Positions 35,840-46,741 are shown, numbered from the stretch's first letter. The stretch: DNA of 64,000 nucleotides from Atopsyche davidsoni (GCA_022113835.1 JAILWY010000013.1:16292001-16356000); one strand, 5' to 3'. Notes: generated by a model not told the origin, from the letters alone. A program made the numbers and translations.

Positions 35840-36120
35840 TCGCTAAACGTCGCCCTCGCCGTGCAGCGCCAGCAAGCCGTAATATTTCCGCAAATAAAAC
35901 GATTCGTGAATCCGGATCATTACCCGAGCGGCGTCCCTGCCGGAGTCCCCGGCCGAGTCCCTGGCGCGGAGAGGGACAAAGTAAAAAGCGCGTCTCGGCG
36001 CGTCCCGGCGCTTCCCGGCGCGGCCCGGCGAGGCTGTGTGGGGCCCAGATCTAAAATGAAATCTCGGAGGCTGGCGCGGCGAACGGTTATTGGAGCAGGG
36101 CCGCCCCCGCATGGCGCTAC
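35840..36120. promoter_or_regulatory. CpG-rich island
   Basis: A strongly GC- and CpG-rich 280-bp block with runs such as CCGGCCGAGTCCC and a 10-bp minisatellite inside. Open frames exist on both strands (35861-36193 plus, 35843-36319 minus) because GC-rich DNA has few stops. Neither protein is recognisable; they are rich in Arg, Gly and Pro from the composition. Family 2 copy B begins about 70 bp downstream. Confidence 0.25.
35991..36030. repeat. 10-bp GC minisatellite, unit CGTCCCGGCG
   Basis: Four 10-bp units: CGTCTCGGCG, CGTCCCGGCG, CTTCCCGGCG, CGGCCCGGCG. They lie in the middle of the CpG-rich island. Confidence 0.8.
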
Positions 36121-36191
36121 TCGGACAAGGAAATTTACAAATTGCAAGTGCAGATGCATTCTTTATTTTATGGAAAAAAACGTTATAGTAT

Positions 36192-36334
36192 AGTTTAGTT
36201 ATGCATCTGATGATGACCCAGTGTATTGGGTCGAAACTAGTAATGCAAAAAAAATTAATAAACTCAAAGTGAAGACAAAATACAAAGGTAATTTTATCAT
36301 TATAATAATGGATCTTCACGAATCAAATGCCACG
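36192..36334 (+). mobile_element. Palindromic repeat family 2, copy B (single-armed)
   Basis: It shares with copy A the hammerhead-like centre and AAACTCAAAGTGAAG. It then continues through AAAGGTAATTTTATCATTAT to GGATCTTCACGAATCAAATG, the inverse of copy A's left flank (TTTGATTGGTGAAGATCC). The left arm of the palindrome is missing; only AGTTTA at 36192 resembles it. This copy shows the single-arm form of the repeat, so copy A is the inverted-duplicated one. Confidence 0.75.
36203..36246 (+). ncRNA. Hammerhead-ribozyme-like motif, copy B
   Basis: GCAU (36203-36206), CUGAUGA (36207-36213), extra U, helix II GACCCA/UGGGUC (36215-36220 with 36227-36232), GAAA (36233-36236), C-UA-GU helix III, A at 36242 as the nucleotide before cleavage, and AUGC (36243-36246) closing helix I. 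Compared with copy A, one helix II pair has changed from A-U to C-G on both sides, a compensatory change. The cleavage triplet is GUA rather than GUC; both are allowed in hammerheads. Loop II differs freely. This is the pattern expected of a folded RNA under selection. Confidence 0.65.
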
Positions 36335-37038
36335 AAAATATTTTGAATTATATTATATTGATATGATTTTGGAAAGTTCTTTGTTCGTCCCTTTTGGTAT
36401 GCTTTCTAGCCTTGCCTGACAAAATAAAAATGTTATAATATATTTATATATATATAATATAAATTAAAAATGAAATAGCGTGTTATTGAACGTATTATGG
36501 AGAATATTAAAATGATTTTCTCAATATAAAGTAAATGTTTTAAAAATACGCACCGTTTGTGTTATTTACTTTTTGGCTTTTTCCAAAACTGGACAGAAAA
36601 AAAATATCGCACCAAACGTTGATTTAAGGTATCTGGGGCTTTAAGAGTTTATCATATTTGCTATAGCCGAAAAAAAATTGCCGTTAACATAAATCTTGCG
36701 AAGGATTAATTGTATATTGGAACAGAGAAACAGTTTATACTTTGTATATATGTGAAAAATTACAAACAGCATTTATTAGATTGGACTTTAAAAATCATAA
36801 TGCTAGTTTTTTAATTTTTTTTTTAAATGTGTACGCTTTGATTATTCAAATGTGTCACCCTGTGTATCCAATCGAAATTAATTTATTAAAATAAATCATA
36901 CTATTTTTTAATACGATTTTATTTATTCCATTTTATTTAAAGTGTTTTTAATTTATATAAACAAACTAATTTAAAAAAAATGCGTTAATGTTAAAAAAAA
37001 TCAAAAACTAATTCCTTCGACCCGTGAAGCCCTCTACA

Positions 37039-37164
37039 CCCGTAGTAACAAATCGCGGCACCAACTTGCTAGTTGCCAATAGCGTCCTATATTTCAGGCA
37101 AAAGCATAAAAAACACCAAAAATAAAGGGACGCTATTGGCTTGCTGCAAGTAGTTGCTACGGGG
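37039..37164. repeat. Inverted repeat, ~40-bp arms
   Basis: The left arm 37039-37086 and right arm 37127-37164 share CCCGTAG(T/C)AAC, ACTTGC and CCAATAGCGTCC in inverse order. The left arm has about 10 extra bases between the first two blocks. The spacer is 40 bases and AT-rich. It could be a miniature transposon remnant or a transcribed hairpin; no target-site duplication is obvious. A GC-rich block with a CRE site starts just downstream. Confidence 0.6.
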
Positions 37165-37184
37165 GAAGCATGACTTCTGAGGTC

Positions 37185-37460
37185 AGTGAGTGGACAAGCG
37201 AGGGCCGGAGCCGAGCGTGACGTCACGCCAGCCCTGGCGAGGCGCCCGTTTACCGACAACATGGGCGCTCACTTAATGGCGCTTGCCTTCAACCTTCATC
37301 AGACTAATGCCAAGGATCGTATTGATTTCATTGTACGGGCCGCGTCGGGCATAAATACGGATAAACAGATCCTCGGTGTTGCCATTCGAATAAATTTATT
37401 TATCTTACGGCCTCCGAATAAATTACGCGGCCTCGTTGTTTATCTTTTAAATTAATTTAC
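37185..37460. promoter_or_regulatory. GC-balanced island with CRE site, enhancer or promoter candidate
   Basis: This 275-bp block contrasts sharply with the poly-T and AT-rich DNA around it. It contains a perfect CRE palindrome and, further on, ATAAATTTATTTAT and CGAATAAATTACGCGG, A/T cores of the kind bound by homeodomain or Caudal-type factors. The open frames (37186-37455 plus, 37008-37262 minus) are not recognisable. A regulatory role is inferred. Confidence 0.3.
37215..37228. promoter_or_regulatory. Perfect CRE palindrome
   Basis: GCGTGACGTCACGC is a 14-bp perfect palindrome containing the full TGACGTCA recognition sequence of CREB/ATF proteins. Occupancy is not known. Confidence 0.4.
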
Positions 37461-38379
37461 TCCCCGAGTTTTGTGTGTTTTTTTGCTCCGTGTAATATCG
37501 AGTGATGAGATTGTGAATTAATTGACTTTTTGTTGTTTCGTTTGGGAATTTTAAGCGCTTGAGTTTTTCCTTTTTCTGTTGTTGAGTTAATGTAAATAAA
37601 AGGTTTTTAATATGATTTTATTTCCAGTTATTAAAATTATTCTTTGTGAGTCAATATTGCGTAAGCAATGCTATCTGAAATTGGCAAAAATATTATTTGT
37701 GTCAATAATATTGTTTGAGCATTTCCAAGAAAATGTAAAAATTACTCAACACTATATCGGGTTTTGCACGATGTGAAAATTTCACTTTGGAAATATATTT
37801 TAAATGTTTACATAAAGCTAATAATTACATAAATATAGAAAACATGGTCTGAAGAAATTTACAATCAGTAGACGTTAGTGGTGAAAATTGTTTAAAAAAA
37901 AATTATATTGCTGCAGTGTAGTGAGGTCTAGACGGCGAAGCACACATACTCTCGCTGCAATATTAAAGAAAACAGAAAAAAAATTCCTGGGTCCTCAGAA
38001 TTTCAGTATTGGCAGCAAGATGGTGAGTGATTGGCACTGAACGGGTGTCCGTTTCCTTATTGAGCAGAAAATATACCCAAGCTCAAATAAACTTAATAAG
38101 ACGTATAAAAACTATACCACAGGCTGGTTAGCAAATACACTTTAGCCGTTGAACGAAATCTTCAATTTCTTTTTATGATTCAATTTTGCGGATCAATTGT
38201 TGGTGTAATTCTTTTTTTGGGTGCTAAGCCACGTCAAGTTTTTAAACCGTTCCAATGTTTCGGACACGGCACTGATATCACAGCTAATCAAATGAAAACA
38301 CTCATGGTACTTTAAAGCGGTTTAATGCCCTCGAAAAAAGTTTTTATTTGTAAATATTTGCGCATACAGTGAGATACAC

Positions 38380-38680
38380 AGTAGGTGGAAGTCCCGAGCG
38401 CTTAGCCCGGCAACTAATAAAACGGTCCCGGTACGCGGCAGTCATAAACCAGCGCGGCTGCTTGCTCGGGCGTGTGTTTGCAGAAGAATTCCGCACGTAT
38501 TTCCCTTGTTTTCGCAAATACCGATAGCGGATAATACCGATCAGACGGTCTCAGACGCTCCCCGCGCAGTCCGGGCCGGCGGGCGGGGGCTCCAGTTTAT
38601 TTGCGATCTACTCTTAAAGTGGACTTTATCGAGCTATCCTCTAAACAAACATACACGCTTGCAGTAAAATCACTGTGTAA
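38380..38680. promoter_or_regulatory. GC-rich island, promoter-like
   Basis: A 300-bp GC-rich block with CGCGCAGTCCGGGCCGGCGG near 38560 is followed by a more balanced stretch ending CACTGTGTAAGTATTT. That ending could be a first-exon donor (GTAAGT at 38674). TCAGAC occurs twice near 38540 and resembles insect initiators. No open frame of interest. The evidence is only compositional. Confidence 0.2.
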
Positions 38681-40047
38681 GTATTTCGAAAGCTTTAACT
38701 ACTTATTGAATTTTTTAAATTTTAATCCACACTGACCGCGTCGTTTCGTTTTTATTTTTTCATTTCTTCGTGTCAGAATGTAATTTTTCGAACTACAAAA
38801 ACTAGTGAGTTTCCAGCAATATCAATCAAATATCCTATCAAAATATGTTTTGTACTTGATAATTTAATTGAAGATCATTTAAATATAAAATATCTATTAC
38901 CTTCATGGAAAAATTACATTCAAATTTTCCAAAGATTTTGTCTGATACGATAAATTATCCTTTCATGAGAATATATTCAGAGTATTTCAGTTAGTTAGTT
39001 TAATTCTTGGATACTAGAACACAAGGAGTCTCGTAAACGACGTATTTCTTGTGCCGAGAAGTGTAGAAATGAGCTTATTATATGTGTTCGGGACTAAAGT
39101 ACTGCCCGTTAATTACAAATATTACTAGTTAGTAACTAATGTGATTATTGTTAACTAAAGTGTAAGATCTAGCCTGTTCACATCTGTATTCAATGTGAAT
39201 CTCACATCTTCAAACGTTTGTGAGCTAAATATTATTGCTTACCTTGGTTATTTATTATTAGAAGAGGTTATGATTATGTTATCAAAATTTTCACATTGAG
39301 AAAAAATTAAATCTGAATATTATTTAAAATGATTATTTTTTGAAGCACTAAGCTAAACTACACGATGTCACAAATACTCTCGGGCAACATTTACATACTA
39401 TACCAATTTATTTTACAGAATATATAATAATATAATTCAACTTTTGTAAGTTTCTATATTTATTAAAAAAATATTCTTTTACTTGTTCGGTAGACAATGA
39501 CTGCCTTTTCCTGGTGCTCGGCTTAGAGAAAACAACCCCGAGTGGAGGGTGAATCGGGGATGTTCCAAACATTATCTTAAAAAGACTAACGGTTCACGTC
39601 GAGTAATATTTAGGATATATTGTGGGTTCGTACGAAATAACGAATATATTAAAGGTTTTTTGTTTAGGGCTGGTACAGAGGCTTCCCGGAGTAATTTTTG
39701 AAAAGGGTCAAGCAGTACCATCTTGAATGTCTTTTATGTTCTTAAAAAGGTTTTTGTTAAGATCTTACCCCAGATCGCATAAAATCATGAATATATTATA
39801 TATTATTCATGTTTTTCTATAAATAAAGTTTTATGTTTATGAAAATATAATTTCAAATTCTTGACTACGAATATATATGTATTTTTTAATCAAGATGAAG
39901 TATATCACGTAGAGTACTTATTGAGTAAGGAAAATCAATAAAAACAGCACCACGAGTTTATAACGTATACATTTCTTAATTTTGATGATAAATATGAAGA
40001 TATTGTTGATATCATTCTGATGAACTTGATAAAAGCCTAATATCTAA

Positions 40048-40080
40048 TTTTTGATAACAATGTTTAGTTGTTATCAAAAA
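40048..40080. repeat. Perfect 13-bp hairpin
   Basis: TTTTTGATAACAA and TTGTTATCAAAAA pair perfectly around the 7-base loop TGTTTAG. It is A/T-rich with a poly-A run downstream. No neighbouring gene gives it a role. Confidence 0.5.
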
Positions 40081-40900
40081 AAAAAACAAATTTTTACTGA
40101 ATGTAAACTATTCCCGAAGAAAATTAATATTTGAAGGCATGTTGCGATAATTAAAAAATGAAGAATTTTTCATCAGAATTGAAAACAAGTCGGAAATCGA
40201 CAACACAGGGAAGATATATTTACTGCAAATTTGTTAGGTATATGCTTAAAGACTATTAAGGTTAAATCTCGCAGTAAAAACAACAATAGAGACTAAATGA
40301 GAATCAGGGCAAAAGAAAGTCATGTAAAAGGTCGGAAGTAAAATTTATATTGAGTAAGGAAAGTAAAAATGTCGAAATAAAATTATGTTATATTTATAGA
40401 TTGCAAAAATATTAGAAAATATCATAACCAGTTTCTATTAATACTTCATAATTATTGTGATAAAAAATTAATGAATATTGTTAAAATTATAATGCTTTAC
40501 TTATAATAACCACTTTTATTTATAATAAATTATAATAACCAAACGTTTTTTTTAATTAAAAATATATAAGTGTTTGCGGTAGCATGTCTGGAAAGAAAAA
40601 CAACCGAAAGCTTTGATTAAAAATCAAAACATACAATTTAAAAACAAATATTTATCAATGCTACAATATAGTCAATGAAGAATATAAATTAAATTGAATA
40701 TCACATCAAATCGAAATCCACCCTCGTCATTAGACTGGAAAGAAATTGAATAAAAACTCCATTGTTATCGTCGGAGTTCAAATAATTTCGCAAACAAATT
40801 CAAGAAATAACACCTCTTCACAAAAAACTGAATGATCCGCCATTTTACGGCTTCGTCCATATTTATGCCAAAAAAATATATTTCAAAATAAATTGAATAT

Positions 40901-43370
40901 TGCGAGAGCACCTTTTACAGTCGATCTTGAATTTTTTACAATACGGGATTTGCAAATAATATTTCCCTGGATTTTGCTCATTTTCCCATTTCACCGAGAA
41001 AGTAATCACGGCGAGACGAACATATCTGCGCCGCGGAGGCTCAGTGCTGACATCTTAAGAATGGTGTTTTCCAATACAGCCTTTAATAAAAGCACAAAAA
41101 CCTAGGACTGGTAAATATCTGTGATTGTATAGCTCTAACAGAATAATATGAAATGTTTTCTGCATATTTTTCAAAATTTAATTTAGAGAACTAGAATTCA
41201 TTTTTATATAAAATACCAACTTACTGAAACCACCAGTTGGTTTTATTGTAATTAAAATAAATGAATTTCTTTCATGTGGTTCGTATTCATTTGAGTAGTA
41301 AATAAATGAAAAGAAAATGATATCACGGTGAATTTCTATTGTTATTTCAGTTGCTTAGTTTTTATCTTCAGTACTATTAATAAAAAATCTCATAAATTAA
41401 TTCTCACCAAAACCAAGTGTGTATTCTCTGACATAATTATATTATCATGCGAATTCGTAGCAACATTTATTTGCGGGTATGTACTATGACATCAACGAGG
41501 GTTTTATTATATTTTTTATAGTAATTCTGTTAAAAAAACATCAACACGCACATTATACTTAGTCTAAACATTCGACGTAAAGTATACGAGTTGTATTGTA
41601 TGCTCGTAGACGTGAACCTTCCCCGGGGTGTGGTGTTTCGGATGTAGACACGTATAAAACATATTGAATACCTGAAACAAGAACGCATCGTACAAATCGA
41701 AGTCATATCTCAGTGCAGTTCTGTAAGGTTAAGCGCATTTTTATCCGAAGAATGAATCCACCGTCATATTAAGCGAGATTGTGCTCCGTTCACGGGGCTG
41801 CGCAGTCTTTGTTCGAGTTCCTAAGATTTAATCTTACAATTGTAAGGCAGAAATAAAACGAAAATTCGAATAACACAGCCCGGGGCGATGTCTGAACTTT
41901 TATATTTTATTCGAAAAGGTTTCGCAAACGACTTTTCATATTGTGTTTCCGGGATCTCTCGGATTGCTGCATCGAGGAAATTATGTGTTGCAAAAAAACC
42001 GTTCCTCTCGGAGAAAAGCCCCGCGTTTGTTTTCCTTTTGACAAATTTCACCTCGGAGTCGTAGCGTGTCTTTTTACAATTGAATAAGGAAACAATTTGC
42101 TTTTTGCCCTGTTTTATTTGTGTAAGAGCATCAGCGGTTTTTTTGCGTTTCTGGTCGGATAAAGTCAGATTAACTTGAGATAATTAATTTTAAAGGTAAA
42201 TTCGTTGGATTAAAGAGGATACATCGGATTCGCACCATATATCTAGAGGAGACAAAAAACAACAGAGTTATTTTTCTTAAAAAAATGAAACCATTTTTTT
42301 GTGAAAATCGAAGGCATTTATATGACCTATAATACTTATTATACATAGTATTTGTGTAGTGGTAAATTTACCAATAATATTTATTTTGGATTTAAGTTTT
42401 TAACCTTTTTTTTTGAATGATATTTAATATTTTTTGTTAAGTTGAATAAAAATTGGTTTGCTTATCTTTTAAGGAGTATGAGCATATATTTGATTTCTAC
42501 ATAACACCAAAGTACATAAGCTTGCAGCCATTAAGAAATTCCTGAAATGGTGACTGATATTTCAGATTTACGCGAGGGCGCTGTAAGTTGCAAGGCTCTC
42601 GCGGTCTCAGATAAGGGTGCTCCTGCAATACCGTAGAATTTATGAACCGTGAAGACGGGGCGTTTAGTCGTATGAGATTTGTCTGGCTGGTACTTCGGCG
42701 TATCTTAGCTGATAGGGGAACATATGCGCGCCCTACAAAGGAGCTGCTGCTATTGTTTTGAATATGATTGTGCCGTGTATTGTAAGCCGGGATCGGGAGA
42801 ACGGGAGGGAAGTAAGAAGTCTATGAAATTTCTCCCTGTGAGATTATCTTGTTATACGTTATTGCTTATTATTTCGGTTTAGCTAAGAAGTATAGATATA
42901 TAATTTTGAAATATTCAAATGACTTAAAGTTAGGAAATATATTTTGAATAATATTAATTAATTGTTTTTAAATTTAGTTAAAAGTAACTATAACGATTAG
43001 CCAAATGACTAAGAGATTTACAAAAGTAATTATAAATAAAGTGCTTTAGCTTTTTGAAACTTCTATTAGGACTTCTTCTGTCTAGGACAGAACCAGTTGC
43101 ATGAGATAAAAGTCTTGCTTATACACGAAGTTCTGTCTAAAAAAGATGTTTCTTACGCTAATGGTAAACAAAGAAATCGATACGTTTGCATAAGCCAGTT
43201 CTATAAGTTTGGGTTTGACGTGATTTACGGATTTTTGTTTTTTTTTTTTTGTTATCGATAGTACATAAAAAAAAAAATGTTGTGGTGATTTATTACACAT
43301 ATGTTGTCGCGTTAACATTAGTTTTTCATATGTATATCTCGCATCACAAATATTACATTTCAAGCAAATG
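40901..43370. other. AT-rich stretch with GC-richer islands
   Basis: Islands lie at about 40980-41060, 41600-42070 and 42540-42820. The minus-strand frame 41821-42051 (76 codons, starting MKFVKRKTNAGLFSERNGF) is the most protein-like but is unrecognised and has no clear splice context. Confidence 0.35.
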
Positions 43371-43482
43371 ACACCAGCTTCCCGGTACAGACGCCAGCAC
43401 TCCGCTTGCAGAGCGAGTCGCAGTTTAATAATTCCTAATATCGCTGGCTGCTGATGCGCGCCTCCCCCGTGCGTGCGATCGA

Positions 43483-43559
43483 GCGGGGCGCGAAGCGGGG
43501 CGCGAAGCGGGGCGCGAAGCGGGGCGCTAAGCGGGGCGCGGGGCGCAGGGCGGGCGGCG
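43483..43559. repeat. 12-bp GC minisatellite, unit GCGGGGCGCGAA
   Basis: Three identical 12-bp units, a fourth with one change (GCGGGGCGCTAA), then a degenerate GCGGGGCGCGGGGCGCAGGG tail. It lies in a GC-rich island (43380-43580). Confidence 0.9.
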
Positions 43560-43900
43560 TCGCTCTACCGGGGCGTTACACCAAAAAAAATATGTATCAT
43601 TTTACACTAGTATTTTTGTAGTTAAAGCTATTTTATATCAATTATATAATACTTAATAGCGTCTGTGTTCCTATAGTTACAAGTCCTTATTCTGTCTACA
43701 TCTCAATAAAAATTTTCGTCAAAGGGATTGAATGAATTTATACAGTGAAATGTGTTTATTATGAATATTCACTCAGTATAGTCTTGAAAATATAATAAAC
43801 GACACGGTACACAGTGTGTTGAATGCGACCGATTTAAGACCGTGTAGCCGAGATGCGGGAGCGGGCTGGGCGGGTTGCGACAAGGTAGACTAGGCCGGGT

Positions 43901-43925
43901 CGGGTTGGGTTGGGTTGGGTTGGGT
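43901..43925. repeat. Short GGGTT repeat
   Basis: Five GGGTT-type pentamers. It resembles telomeric DNA only superficially; the usual insect repeat is TTAGG. It is probably simple slippage in a GC-richer patch (43830-44030). Confidence 0.7.
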
Positions 43926-44317
43926 GTGTATACATAACCTTACATGACGCCAGGCTGTTGTACGCAGATTGCTTCCAAGAAGTTGGAGCAAAATGCAAGA
44001 GGCGTGAAGCGGAAGACTCCACGCCATGAATCTCTTTCTTAATATATTATATTTTAAATTTTTTTGCAAAAAATTGTTTTAAAAAAAATAAAGTTTTTTT
44101 TAAACTTATTTTTTAACTATCATAATATGAATTATATTATATTTAACTTTAATTTATTCTGTAAACTTAGAAGCCTTGGTGTGTGTGTACAAATATATAA
44201 TTTTACATGTTTTTACATGAAAAAACATATTTTGCTATAATAATAGGTTGGAATCCACAAGCAGAATTAATTTAATATGATTTAGTATGAAAGTTTTAAG
44301 GAATAGCAATTTTAGTC

Positions 44318-44372
44318 GGACAATGATGACCCTCAAGAAACTTTGAGTCTTGAGGGTCCATGTCCATTGTCC
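44318..44372. repeat. Hairpin with perfect 11-bp stem
   Basis: GACCCTCAAGA (44328-44338) and TCTTGAGGGTC (44348-44358) pair perfectly around a 9-base loop. GGACA-A-TG just outside can pair with either CATGTCC (44359-44365) or CATTGTCC (44365-44372), extending the stem. The 3' side then repeats TGTCCATTG and ACTGTCCATTG in tandem. At 48-55 nt it is short for a microRNA precursor. Confidence 0.5.
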
Positions 44373-45765
44373 ACTGTCCATTGATCCATAAAATATATTA
44401 TAACATTTAAATATTTATTTATTTAAAATGATTCTTCATTATTATATTGTCATAAGCAGTAGTCTAGATTGAGAATTTAGTTTATTGCGTTTAGAAAACA
44501 TTTAAAGCATGAGGTGATTTCAATTGTTCCTTTTAAGCGATTAACTTTAAAAAAATTGTAAAATAAAAAAATTGAGAAGATAGAGCTTGCTTAAGCAAAG
44601 CTAATATAAAACTTCTTTGGACTCAAGTTATAAAAGTTCAAGAAAAAGCCAGGCCGTGAGTCTTCCCGACTATTAAAACGTGGTCACATCACCAACTCAA
44701 GGCGCAGCACGCTCTGTGTAAACCGAGTAAACTTTTTTAACAATATTCGCTATATTTAGACTTTTTTGGGCATTAGAAGATGATGACCCCGAGGTTCCAG
44801 ATAATGTTTTTCCAACTGCTCGGTACAAACGCTTGCATCCCGCGGATATTATGGATCTTTATAATATAAGATAATAATGTGTTATATAAGTGTTAGTATC
44901 TCTTGAACTTAAATTTTGCTGAATATTTAACCTGGTTTTTTCGGTTTGGTTTCTTTATGCTCTATTCAAATTTCTCTAAACATTATATTTTTGTTGATTT
45001 TTGTATTTATTTGTGTTTAATTCTTAAATTGTTTAGATAGTATGATATATAACAATAAAGCTTACTTTATTTCCTGAAGAAAACAATACGAAAGTATGAA
45101 ACATCATCTGTGATTTTCGAGTCTTAGAAATGACAAATCCAAGTATATAAATTGGGGTTGTGTGTGTAAATTATTTTCTTTTACAAATGACAGAGTTTTC
45201 AAGAAATCTTCGTATAATTTGGAAAAAAATATCGAAAAATTATTTTTATCGTACACAGCTCCGATAATATAGTCAATAAAGTTAAACTTGTTAGAAGTTA
45301 GTTTTTAAAAATTAATGCAATAGATCCCGAGAAGTCGTACAAGTTAAAAAATAATTAGTACGAGGAGTCCACAATCACTATCACAAAATACCATTAGGGA
45401 TTTCAAAATCCTCGGCAGTATTCTCCAGACTTTGAATCGTGTGCAATAATCTGCATCGTCAAAGGATTTATTGTCCAAACTATAATTATATTTTTTTAAA
45501 ATAAAGTGAAACATTTCTTGCTTTGAAAGAGAATTGGCTTTAGTTGAAAAAAATGATGATTTATCAATAACATTTATAAACATCTAAATTGATATATTAT
45601 TTGATAATTTCATAAAACTTTGCTCTTTTCCCAAGAATAATAAACATGTTGAAATAGATCGGTGGGAAAGTTTATTCCCGAAGAGAGAGGGAAGCTTTTT
45701 TCCAAATTTGAAAGTATGTTAGAGAAGTCTAAATTTAAGTCCTAAAAGTAACTCCGAGCTTCGGA
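44373..45765. other. AT-rich stretch with no gene
   Basis: Nothing is recognised. The minus-strand frame 45344-45583 is AT-rich and unfamiliar. Confidence 0.45.
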
Positions 45766-45933
45766 ATGTACTTCTGTAAAGGGGGGGATAGTCTAGAGTT
45801 TGTCTGCAGCAAAGGACAGCGTAATAGAAACCGTGCGCCAACTTTGTTGCAAAGTAAACAGCCTTTCCGGGACGGTGGGAAGTTGATTTGCGACACCTCC
45901 GGCCGCGGCGGGGGCGCTGGCGGTAAACCGACC

Positions 45934-45982
45934 CCCAACTCCCAACTCCCAACTCCCAACTCCCAACTCCCAACTCCCAACT
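45934..45982. repeat. 7-bp minisatellite, unit CCCAACT
   Basis: Seven perfect heptamers. It is followed almost directly by a C-rich hexamer repeat. The repeats create Pro/Ser/Gln- or Gly/Trp-rich reading frames on both strands (45719-46125) that are not genes. Confidence 0.95.
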
Positions 45983-45998
45983 CACAACCCCCAACACC

Positions 45999-46029
45999 CA
46001 CCCCCACCCCCACCCCCACCCCCACCCAC
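45999..46029. repeat. (ACCCCC)n repeat
   Basis: About five ACCCCC units with small variations. The opposite strand has regularly spaced five-G runs and may form a G-quadruplex. Confidence 0.85.
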
Positions 46030-46427
46030 CAAACCTCCCTCCCTTCGCCGCCCGGCCAGTGGCGTGCGGTGGCACACGGCACTTGTTGTGAATTTATAAT
46101 GATTCAGACGGAACCCAGTATGTGATAACATAAATATTTATCACTGCTAACAGTTATAATTTGTATACTTTACTGTAAGAGTTTTTCACATACTTTATTG
46201 TTTAGAAAAACGGCAATAGAACTGGCTGCTCACAAAATTCATTGATAGTTAATCAAAACAGATAAATGACTTTTTGTATTTTTGACATTTGTTATTTCTA
46301 TGCATGTAAGTCCTAAACTATCTTTTAAAAAAATAAAATAATAAATTCTGCCTAAGCCGTTTTTGATATCTTCTAAGCTTTCGAGTCAACATATTAGTTT
46401 ATCCACGGCAGAATTGTTTAATTTGTA

Positions 46428-46520
46428 AATGGCTAAGAGATTGCGAGTGTTTATTCCATATAAGGGCGTCTCGAAATCCGAATTTACTCACAAATAAAAT
46501 ATCGCAATCTCCCAGCCATT
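46428..46520 (+). ncRNA. 93-nt microRNA-precursor-like hairpin (candidate)
   Basis: The arms are 46428-46455 and 46493-46520, with a 37-base loop. The stem has three paired blocks: AATGGCT with AGCCATT (7 bp), GAGATTGCGA with TCGCAATCTC (10 bp) and TTTATT with AATAAA (6 bp). Symmetric internal loops of 2x2 and 3x3 separate them. Arm length of about 28, symmetric small internal loops and total size fit an insect microRNA precursor. The arms do not match any microRNA I remember. The two arms could also be the ends of a tiny palindromic repeat. The strand is unknown; plus is arbitrary. Confidence 0.35.
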
Positions 46521-46642
46521 CATATTTATACTTGTTGATATCATGTTAGACTTATGGTAAGCATTTTCTTTTTTCCGTGTTTTTCGTTGCTTGACGCAAG
46601 CCTGCGATGCGCGGGGGCCGTGCGGCCCTGCCCCCTCCTAGT

Positions 46643-46741
46643 CCACCCCAGCCACCCCAGCTACCCCAGCCACCCCAGCCACCCCAGCCACCCCAGCCAC
46701 CCCAGCCACCCCAGCCACCCCATCCACCCCATCCACCCTAC
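46643..46741. repeat. 9-bp C-rich minisatellite, unit CCACCCCAG
   Basis: Eleven 9-bp units, most perfect, the last three changed to CCACCCCAT or CCACCCTAC. Because nine is a multiple of three, long Pro/His/Gln-rich frames arise on both strands (46554-47026). These are by-products of the repeat, not proteins. Confidence 0.95.

Larger units (their letters stand above)
37461..40900. other. AT-rich stretch with promoter-like block
   Basis: No gene is recognised. The GC-richer block at 38380-38680 is listed separately; a smaller one lies at about 39480-39740. The rest is AT-rich. Confidence 0.4.

Noticed and set aside
35477..36319. Overlapping frames of about 79-158 codons on both strands
   Set aside because: The CpG-rich island has few stops; no recognisable domain, and both strands are equally open. 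The minus frame also runs through the family 2 repeat.
38005..38030. CAG...CAAGATG|GTGAGT resembling a first exon with a start codon
   Set aside because: Only one codon, no promoter-like sequence immediately upstream and no partner exon; too little to support.
42225..42250. tRNA B-box-like GGTGCGAATCC on the minus strand
   Set aside because: No matching A-box or acceptor stem can be found at the right distance, so no cloverleaf.
43901..43925. GGGTT run as interstitial telomere
   Set aside because: The common insect telomere repeat is TTAGG; only five pentamers of a different word are present in a GC-rich patch.
45719..46125. Pro-rich and Gly/Trp-rich frames of 115-119 codons
   Set aside because: They are produced by the CCCAACT and ACCCCC repeats; both strands are open because of repeat composition.
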